From Nannobrachium achirus (lineage: Eukaryota > Chordata > Actinopteri > Myctophiformes > Myctophidae), in NCBI GenBank assembly GCA_963921795.1, contig OY997652.1, positions 22,001,678 through 22,065,677 of the forward strand: 64,000 bases of DNA. The letters run 5' to 3'. The notes beneath the pieces are model-generated. The model made no database searches and had not been told where the DNA came from. It was given only the letters and a program-made list of their open reading frames with translations. This document shows positions 63,348 through 64,000 of the stretch, one piece after another. The position numbers were made by a program, and so were the translations under genes. Position 1 is the first letter of the stretch; every line of letters starts with the position of its first letter.

Positions 63348-64000
63348 CTAGGTCGTCCTCAGATGAGCCCTCCATCGTTGTTTCCAGTCATCTCGGTTCT
63401 CCATACATCTGGCCAGCTCCTTGGTGTTCTGTGTCCCTACGTCTTCCTTGAGTACGTCCACGTATGTTTTTGTGGGACGTCCTCGCGACCGGTGCCCATG
63501 TGTTGGCTCCCACAGTACCAATTTGCTGGCTGGAAGCTCCTGGTGTCTTTGGCAGTGTCCTGCTAGTCTCATTCTTCTGGTGGCAATTTTCTCGCTTACC
63601 TTTGGTATTCCCTCATACAGGCTCCTGTTTGTAACATGTGCACTCCTGTTGATGTTGAGTACTGCACGCAACATTCTAGTGTAGCACCCGTCTAGAGACT
63701 TCTGCAGGGTTGGCTTCAGGGTCCAGCATTCACTGCCATAGAGGAGAACAGACTCCACCGTTGCAAAGAAGAAGCTAAGTTTGATTTGGCGGGGGAGGTT
63801 AGAGTTCCATACACTGTTCATGCCGTTCAGGGCCCTCCAAGCGAGTGCCTTCCTTACTTTAAGGTCTTTCTCAGTTGAGTCGACCCATGCGCCCAGGTAC
63901 TTGAAGTCCTTGACTTCCTTCAACACAGCTCCTTCTGTTGTTGTCAGAGGTGAGTGATCAGGTAGGTTATAGGTGATAACCTCAGTTTTCTTAGCATTTA
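63348..64000 (-). mobile_element. LINE ORF2 3' part (runs off the window)
   Basis: The frame is open from the window edge to a stop at 63348, about 215 codons. It holds FKYLGAWVDST, LPRQIKLSFFFATVESVLLYGSECW, LDGCYTRMLRAVLN and RRMRLAGHCQRH, followed by HGHRSRGRPTKTYVD. This is the C-terminal region after the reverse-transcriptase domain of a non-LTR retrotransposon. No stop or shift is seen in this part, so it is a fairly young copy. A CGTTGTCGGG-type MITE (63106-63335) abuts its 3' side, so the natural 3' tail is missing or displaced. Confidence 0.88.

Overview
The window is nuclear DNA of a vertebrate, almost certainly a teleost fish. It carries spliced exons with GT/AG borders, very long dinucleotide microsatellites, tRNA-derived SINEs, LINE fragments and many short non-autonomous DNA transposons with clear target-site duplications. 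The species cannot be told from the sequence.

One host gene is well supported: the 5' part of an hcn1-type hyperpolarization-activated cation channel on the minus strand. Exon 1 (34645-35003) encodes the N-terminus. Exon 2 (23470-23893) encodes S1 to S4. Intron 1 is about 10.75 kb, and 1-23469 is the start of intron 2, in which I find no further exon.

Upstream of hcn1 (35.5-64 kb) there are two gene-derived loci that are probably dead or mobile. One is an intronless cullin-2-like copy (40310-41154, plus strand), in which N-terminal sequence is joined to a remnant of the C-terminal part. The other is an RPA1-like gene (57387-59164, minus strand) split by one frameshift. It lies inside a head-to-tail array of Helitron-like units that end in a hairpin followed by CTAA.

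The rest is mainly repeats. hAT-like MITEs with 8-bp target duplications occur at 400, 8384, 16500, 17402, 19335, 33071, 37296, 43423 and 45854. piggyBac-like TTAA elements occur at 14002, 26879, 43453 and 44096. There is a 600-bp foldback element at 10551, a MITE family with CGTTGTCGGG-type ends in seven places, two SINEs, and LINE pieces at 45 kb and at the right edge.

The most striking pattern is a hairpin with arms AATAGC(A/C)GATCTACAAGC...GCTTGTAGATC(G/T)GCTATT. I find it, whole or partial, in about 28 places. It is the core of several MITE families whose terminal repeats are otherwise unrelated. Its two arms differ at one fixed base, which marks orientation.
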